A stretch of 64,000 nucleotides of DNA from Melieria omissa. Taxonomy: Eukaryota > Arthropoda > Insecta > Diptera > Ulidiidae. The stretch is from positions 30,503,123 through 30,567,122 of the forward strand of contig OZ020270.1 in NCBI GenBank assembly GCA_963971225.1. Direction: 5' to 3'. Under the pieces are notes generated by a model. That model was not told where the DNA came from and did no database searches. It saw only the letters and a list, made by a program, of their open reading frames with translations. Positions 62,440-64,000 of the stretch are shown piece by piece (positions within the stretch are counted from its first letter, which is position 1; each line of letters starts with the position of its first letter). A program made the translations under genes and the position numbers.

Positions 62440-62882
62440 TGTTACGAAATTCCACAGTTCGTTATCGACGGTTCGTTTTGATTGTGTTGAAAATAAAACA
62501 ACTGCAATTATTTAGCGCAAACGCATAAAACTAACAATCGCTTTATCTACAAATTTACACTTGTTCTACTTTACACTACTACTATTGAATGTTTCCCCAT
62601 TGCTTGCTCAACACCGACTCGACTCATTGCGCTGCACACTGCTGCTTTTATACCAGTTTTCTTATCGCGCCGAAGTTTCTTGCAACTTCCAATTGGAAAC
62701 CGCTAGACCATTCTCGCACAGCCCATTTCTTCGAGAACCATCTTTGCCATATCGGACTATACCAAGCGAATTATACCAAATTTGTCGTACTTCAAAGTGC
62801 ATGCCTAAAAGTATGCTTGGAAAACATTCGTGCAGAGAAAAGCATTCCTGTACAGTACGGCCCGGAGTTTCTCATCGTATCA
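62440..62882 (-). repeat. Solo-like LTR of the D/E family (likely chimeric)
   Basis: 443 bp in reverse orientation, plus-strand TGTTACGAAATTCC ... CTCATCGTATCA. The U5 end is identical to that of the 5' LTR of E; the U3 start (CGACAAATTTGGTATAATTC) matches the 3' LTR of E. Left neighbour GTAT (62436-62439), right neighbour ATAC (62883-62886). Confidence 0.85.
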
Positions 62883-63107
62883 ATACAAAGAAAAATACAA
62901 TTTCGCTCCTGGGGACCGTGTTCGGATAAAATCGTCGTCTCGAATGGGTTAAGGCTGATCTTCTATCCGAAACTATCAAGCCGGTTTTGCTAAACATTCG
63001 CTCCGACTCTGTGGAGGTAGCTGGAATACAGACTGGGAAAGGTGCTGACTGTTAGTGAATAATTTTCGTTGCTCTGAAATGAAAATAAGTGTAATTGTGT
63101 ACATATA
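62883..63107. other. Unassigned spacer
   Basis: About 225 bp with no recognisable feature between the LTR and mariner copy 2. Confidence 0.4.
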
Positions 63108-63716
63108 CCTTGTGACCGAAAAGTTTCCGGAAATTTTAAATAAAACGCAAAATTCTTAATCTTCATCAATATTTATTTTATCTCCTTCAAAATATGCTCC
63201 ATTAGAAGCGATACACATATGCCAACGTTTCTTTCAATCATCAAAACATTTTTTATAGGCGCTTTCCGGTATGGCTTTGAGTTCCCTCTGCGAATTCTGT
63301 TTTACGTCTTCTATGGATTCAATTGTTTTTTTTTCATTTTCGGCTCGTCTTTTCCTCTCCATTCTGATGATTGTTGGCTTGTTTGCATGTCGTACTCGTA
63401 GACCCATGTCTCGTCACCAGTTATGATGCGTTCCATGAAAGTTGGATCGGAATTGGCACGATCAAGCACGTCCAGAGAACAGGTACAGTACCGTGAACAG
63501 GGTACTCATTTTGAAGAAAATTCTCAACAAAATCGCAATGCACTACTGAGGTGAACTGGTTTCAACAGCTGCCGTAAACAAACTGTGACAGATCGCGCTC
63601 ATTTTTGGCATAGTAATTAAGGACAGTGCTACCAACCTAGAGAAACTTAAAATATCGAAAAATATGCAGCGCGCGAATTTTAAATGAGAATTTCTGGAAA
63701 CTTTTCGATCACAAGG
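63108..63716 (-). mobile_element. Mariner element, copy 2, doubly deleted
   Basis: 609 bp bounded by CCTTGTGACCGAAAAGTTTC and its inverted partner, with TA on both sides (63106-63107, 63717-63718). Same family and same 5' segment as copy 1 at 2073-3017, and additionally lacking the part equivalent to ~2430-2810 of copy 1. The coding scraps (GDETW region, C-terminal FEGDKINIDED region) have no function. Confidence 0.88.
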
Positions 63717-63743
63717 TATATGTCTTGAAAACCCGCTGGACCA

Positions 63744-63800
63744 CCATCGATAGTGAAAACAAACTATCGATAGTGGCGCGAAAATAAAACTATCGATACT
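63744..63800. promoter_or_regulatory. Cluster of TATCGATA-type (DREF-like) sites
   Basis: ACCATCGATAGTG, AACTATCGATAGTG and AACTATCGATACTATCGAGAG occur within ~57 bp. In flies TATCGATA is the DRE core bound by DREF/BEAF at housekeeping promoters. It could mark a host promoter at the window edge, but a related cluster lies inside MITE K at 26020-26056, so a repeat origin is possible. Confidence 0.5.
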
Positions 63801-64000
63801 ATCGAGAGTGCCATCTCTAGTCCAAGACGATCAACCCAAGGTATATTAACAAGGTACCATGGCTCAACTATAAGGTTGTAGCAAGCCACCGGCTGATTGT
63901 TTATCGCTTTTGTCAAAATCGTCGGTGTGCTGTGTTGCCGCATCGGTTGAAATGAAAATACCTGACTGAAAACAACTGACCTGAGCACTTTTCCTGTTTT
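63801..64000. other. Unassigned right edge
   Basis: No recognisable coding sequence; a 74-codon minus-strand frame has no family features. Confidence 0.4.

Overview
The window is a transposon graveyard from an animal genome, most likely a higher fly (Brachycera, possibly a tephritid). I infer this from the AT-rich base composition, three mariner families, TATA-box Ty3/gypsy LTRs with a tRNA-Leu-type primer site, BEL/Pao, P-like (THAP) and piggyBac elements, and DREF-type TATCGATA clusters. I found no intact host gene. One short orphan ORF remnant (25.7-26.8 kb) and a promoter-like cluster at 63.75 kb are the only candidates for non-mobile or unclassified sequence.

Layout. 0-3 kb: gypsy pol/LTR debris, a solo LTR with target duplication, and a deleted mariner. 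3.2-10.6 kb: a two-ORF LINE (A) broken by two younger LINE fragments (C, B); B itself carries a hAT element. 12.4-16.2 kb: a relic that resembles the P-like 5' end, interrupted by a young, internally deleted, Gag-only gypsy element (D). 16.6-20.85 kb: a deleted mauritiana-type mariner, an apparently intact mariner (H) with a palindromic MITE in its leader, a ~267-bp tandem repeat, and a mariner stub. 20.85-24.1 kb: a second LINE of the A type (F). 24.4-26.4 kb: a Tc1-like element and a Tigger-like MITE. 27-29.8 kb: BEL/Pao gag-protease remains, a minisatellite and a SINE. 30-33.9 kb: a tRNA-Lys-primed LTR (N), a 970-bp palindrome, and two TTAA palindromic MITEs sharing one TTAA.

35.3-46.6 kb: a minus-strand gypsy element (G) whose Gag begins with a RING-H2 finger. 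It is split by a P-like element, a solo LTR, a Transib-like element (holding an RTE-like LINE fragment) and a SINE. 46.6-48.7 kb: nested palindromic MITEs and a LINE end. 48.9-53.3 kb: a 4.4-kb element L of unknown class with 12-bp terminal repeats and a 4-bp duplication, carrying another LINE. 53.4-62.2 kb: an almost full-length gypsy element E of the same family as D, with a tandemly duplicated gag and a piggyBac element. 62.2-64 kb: an LTR copy, a second deleted mariner and a TATCGATA cluster.

The genes do not form a pathway; they are layers of insertions. Many boundaries can be fixed to the base by target duplications and by uninterrupted copies elsewhere in the window. The most notable structures are the RING-Gag fusion, an apparent 9.5-kb inversion between two inverted LTRs, the Gag-only derivative with nearly identical LTRs, unclassified element L, and an internal motif shared by otherwise different palindromic MITEs. 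All homology statements come from reading the sequence and from family knowledge; no database search was run.
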